A stretch of 64,000 nucleotides of DNA from Desulfocapsa sp. (lineage in GTDB: Bacteria > Desulfobacterota > Desulfobulbia > Desulfobulbales > Desulfocapsaceae), in NCBI GenBank assembly GCA_016765495.1, contig JAESPV010000065.1, positions 37,941 to 101,940 on the forward strand, written 5' to 3'. Under the pieces are notes generated by a model. That model saw nothing but the letters and a program-made list of their open reading frames with translations. It did no database searches and was not told where the DNA came from. Made by a program: the position numbers and the translations under genes. Below, piece after piece: positions 61,524 through 64,000 of this stretch. Numbering within the stretch: position 1 is the stretch's first letter; the number at the start of each line of letters is the position of its first letter.

Positions 61524-63893
61524 ATGAAAAAAGGCTCCAATTTATTCAAGCTCAACTTGCAACAAGGTTATTATTCAGCTGTAAAAACAGCTCCAACAGG
61601 TAGCAGGTCGCTAATGTTCAAAAGTATCCGAAAAAAAATTCACTTGATGCTGATCCTTCTTGGCATTATCATCGCGCTGATGCTATTAAACTATTGCACC
61701 AAACAAGCTGTTATTGAACTGGAGCATATTTACGCAAAAGTTGTTGAAACCAACAACCATTTCGCAGAAAATATAGCCAATGAACATGCCGCAATTGGAG
61801 CCCCGGAAAAGTTTCACAAGCTGGAAGCAGGTATTACAACGCTGTACAATAGCTGCCTGAATTGCCATGACACCAATCCCGGGGGTATTCTCCTAACCCG
61901 CAAGAACATCCTGAACCAACTACACAACAACCACATCTCCGGGGTCACGCTGCGCAAAGCAGTTAATAACGGACTAAGCGAACTCAACGAAAGTGTCAGG
62001 TACGTCCATGAGCATCATGTAGATGCACTAAAAAACGTATCAGCACGGAGCAAAAATCATGCTCCGACATATCGAAATACTGCTCTTAACAGAAAAAGTT
62101 CTGTTAAGTCTGCATCGGAACTTGATATCATCCAACAAACAGTTTCCATCCAGCATACACTGGCCAACATTGTACGAATATTTTTCCTTCTCAAAGATAG
62201 TGAGGCTCCCCTTGTGCTGAAAGATGAATTCTTTTCCCATATTGCTTTGTTCTACAAAGACATCACTCTTTTTAAATCCCATTCACTGCATGCCCGTGAT
62301 GATCTGGTTGTTGAAGAACTTCTTGACCTGGGAAAGATTTTTGAAAATTCTTTTTCTGAACTTGTTACAATCAAGGAAACAGAACGAAATCTGCTGTTGC
62401 AGTTACAGGACAACCGGAATAAAATCACCAATATCATGGCTGCTGTTACCCAAAAGGTTCAACAAAAACGGGATAGAATCTACGAATTTACAACTCTTGC
62501 TGACTACACATCCTTTCTGTTGGTCGCTATCCTCCTTTTACTGATCGCACGCCAGAGCCGCACCATCATCCGATCAATTAACCACCTCGTGGCAGAAACA
62601 GGAAAGATCAAACAGAACTACTCCTATCGAATTCCTGAAAATGCAGAAGCAGAGGAAGAATTCCAGATTTTATCAAAGGCTCTAAACGATATGGCCGGGG
62701 ATCTTAACGAAAGGATCATAAAACTTCATAAAGAGGTACAGTTACGAACTCAGGCAGAAAAAGAACAATCGGAAACCGAGCTCAAACTGCAACGGGCTAA
62801 ACAGATGGAGGCCATAGGAACTCTGGCCGGAGGTATTGCCCATGATTTCAACAATCTCCTCACCGCTATTCTCGGAAATATCAACCTGGCGACATATACC
62901 CTTCCCAAAGACCATAAATCCTATGACTGCCTGGTGGGAGCGGAAAAAGCAGCAAAAAAAGCCCATCAGCTCACCAAACAACTTATCACCTTTTCCCAAG
63001 GTGGTGCTCCCATAAAAGAAACTGCCCCAATTGCTGAAGTCATCCGCGAATCGGCTCAATTCGCTCTCCATGGCTCCAATGTTGATTGTTCAATCAATAT
63101 CCCGGATGACCTCTGGCTGGTGGAAATGGACAAGGGGCAAATAGCTCAAGTCATCCAGAATCTAACCCTTAACGCCGATCGTGCCATGCCAAATGGAGGC
63201 AGCATCAAGATCAGCTGTGAAAATGTTACAAAAGAAAAAGATTCCTCCACCCTCCAGAAGGGTTTATATGTTCGTGTTGTCGTTCAGGATCAGGGAATTG
63301 GGATTAAAGAAGAATCTCTGAGCCGAATTTTTGATCCCTACTATACCACCAAGGAAAAAGGGAGTACAAAAGGAAGCGGACTGGGACTTGCCATGGCCCG
63401 GTCAATCATTTCCGAACATGGTGGCAAGATCAGTGTTCAATCAACGGAGAATGTTGGCACAACATTCACTTTTTATCTGCCTGCAATAAGGCCATCGAAC
63501 AACACTCTCCCGAAAATAGCGGACGATATTCTTTTAGGCCGGGGAACAATCCTTGTTATGGATGATGAGTCAATGATTCGTGCCATGATGAGACATATCC
63601 TGCCTTCACTGGGATATGATGTTAAAACAGCAGAAAACGGAGAACAGGCACTAAAGATGTACGACAAAGCTGCCCAAAACAACACACCCTTCATACTCGC
63701 CATTATGGATCTTACTGTTCCAGGAGGCATGGGGGGAAAAGAAACTGCAGAAAAGTTATTAAAAAAGTATCCGGATGCGAAACTCCTGGTATCCAGTGGG
63801 TATGCTGAAGATCCTGTGATGGCTACTCCTTCAGAATACGGATTCCTGGCGTCCCTCCAAAAGCCCTATGATATTGGTAACTATTCAGCGTAA
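61524..63893 (+). CDS. hybrid histidine kinase with a c-type heme motif
   Basis: A 789-residue membrane sensor. After a membrane helix (about 41-57), the periplasmic region carries SCLNCHDT (C111, C114, H115), a CxxCH c-type heme site, suggesting redox or gas sensing. A second helix (about 331-343) leads to a HAMP-like segment, coiled coil, the phosphoacceptor H440 in GGIAHDFNNLLTA, an ATPase domain (N-box VIQNLTLNADRAM, GSGLGLAMARSI) and a receiver with D729. The receiver ends soon after QKPYDIG, so its last helix appears short. The ATG at 61524 is uncertain; one at 61614 fits the membrane start too. Confidence 0.87.
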   Translation: MKKGSNLFKLNLQQGYYSAVKTAPTGSRSLMFKSIRKKIHLMLILLGIIIALMLLNYCTKQAVIELEHIYAKVVETNNHFAENIANEHAAIGAPEKFHKLEAGITTLYNSCLNCHDTNPGGILLTRKNILNQLHNNHISGVTLRKAVNNGLSELNESVRYVHEHHVDALKNVSARSKNHAPTYRNTALNRKSSVKSASELDIIQQTVSIQHTLANIVRIFFLLKDSEAPLVLKDEFFSHIALFYKDITLFKSHSLHARDDLVVEELLDLGKIFENSFSELVTIKETERNLLLQLQDNRNKITNIMAAVTQKVQQKRDRIYEFTTLADYTSFLLVAILLLLIARQSRTIIRSINHLVAETGKIKQNYSYRIPENAEAEEEFQILSKALNDMAGDLNERIIKLHKEVQLRTQAEKEQSETELKLQRAKQMEAIGTLAGGIAHDFNNLLTAILGNINLATYTLPKDHKSYDCLVGAEKAAKKAHQLTKQLITFSQGGAPIKETAPIAEVIRESAQFALHGSNVDCSINIPDDLWLVEMDKGQIAQVIQNLTLNADRAMPNGGSIKISCENVTKEKDSSTLQKGLYVRVVVQDQGIGIKEESLSRIFDPYYTTKEKGSTKGSGLGLAMARSIISEHGGKISVQSTENVGTTFTFYLPAIRPSNNTLPKIADDILLGRGTILVMDDESMIRAMMRHILPSLGYDVKTAENGEQALKMYDKAAQNNTPFILAIMDLTVPGGMGGKETAEKLLKKYPDAKLLVSSGYAEDPVMATPSEYGFLASLQKPYDIGNYSA

Positions 63894-64000
63894 TTTCTAC
63901 GCATTTCAGTTTTAATCCCTAAAATCCGGCAACTCACCTTTAAACAAAAACGCGAAGGCCATCGTTGACGGGATATCTTGTTTGCGACAAGAAGAAATAT

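Noticed and set aside
63940..64000. Small inverted repeat CTTGT-TTGCG-ACAAG near the window end, possibly an integron or attachment site
   Set aside because: Only a 5-bp stem with no integrase or conserved site core; the window ends too soon to judge.

Overview
The window looks like chromosomal DNA from a Gram-negative anaerobe of the Desulfobacterota, probably near the Desulfobulbales. This is inferred from gene content and order: lysA-dapF-dapA next to a long arg cluster, lptA-lptB-rpoN, a complete MoxR/Bat operon, a fused 5-oxoprolinase, a c-type-heme sensor kinase and several lipoproteins. It has not been checked by any search. I saw no rRNA, tRNA, CRISPR array, insertion sequence or prophage.

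Layout. 1-2.7 kb (minus): lysine/diaminopimelate genes dapA (cut by the window edge), dapF and lysA. 2.7-2.9 kb: a non-coding gap with a 9-bp stem-loop and a long imperfect palindrome. 2.9-9.7 kb (minus): a fibronectin-III lipoprotein gene, then argH, argG, argF, argD and argB, read from a likely promoter near 9.76 kb. 9.9-12.8 kb (plus): lptA, lptB and rpoN for LPS transport and sigma-54. The lptB-rpoN gap is filled by inverted arrays of a degenerate heptamer. 12.83-13.0 kb: the broken remnant of a WYL-type regulator. 13.0-16.8 kb: a fused 5-oxoprolinase. 16.8-21.1 kb (minus): Ppx/GppA phosphatase, a DUF4105-like protein and two small envelope proteins.

21.4-22.2 kb (plus): an OmpR-type response regulator. 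22.2-26.2 kb (minus): pyruvate kinase with an extra phosphohistidine domain, a UbiB-like kinase and a phasin-like helical protein. 26.9-34.7 kb (plus): an apparent operon of ABC ATPase, FtsX-type permease, LolA-like periplasmic protein, outer-membrane beta-barrel, a large histidine kinase and a pseudouridine synthase/methyltransferase fusion. The kinase and the response regulator at 21.5 kb both resemble the 'proteobacterial dedicated sortase' regulators, but no sortase is present. 35.0-36.0 kb (minus): a radical SAM protein preceded by a 33-codon cysteine-containing ORF with its own ribosome-binding site. 36.1-41.3 kb: PilZ protein, Bcr/CflA-type MFS exporter, YwbE, topoisomerase III and an AEC transporter.

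41.4-46.0 kb (minus): a tight three-gene cassette with an unrecognised 809-residue soluble protein, a phosphatidylserine-decarboxylase-family enzyme and an Lgt-like membrane protein. With the radical SAM/peptide pair, this is the best candidate for an undescribed system. 46.1-53.1 kb: YaiL, an ABC-F ATPase, a diguanylate cyclase, a TPR lipoprotein, a membrane adenylate cyclase and a PlsC-like acyltransferase. 53.1-61.2 kb (minus): the MoxR-DUF58-DUF4381-BatA-BatBC-BatD-BatE operon behind a palindromic operator-like site. 61.5-63.9 kb (plus): a hybrid histidine kinase with a CxxCH heme motif.

Two short interspersed repeat pairs (26.3/49.6 kb and 38.15/52.2 kb) lie in intergenic DNA.
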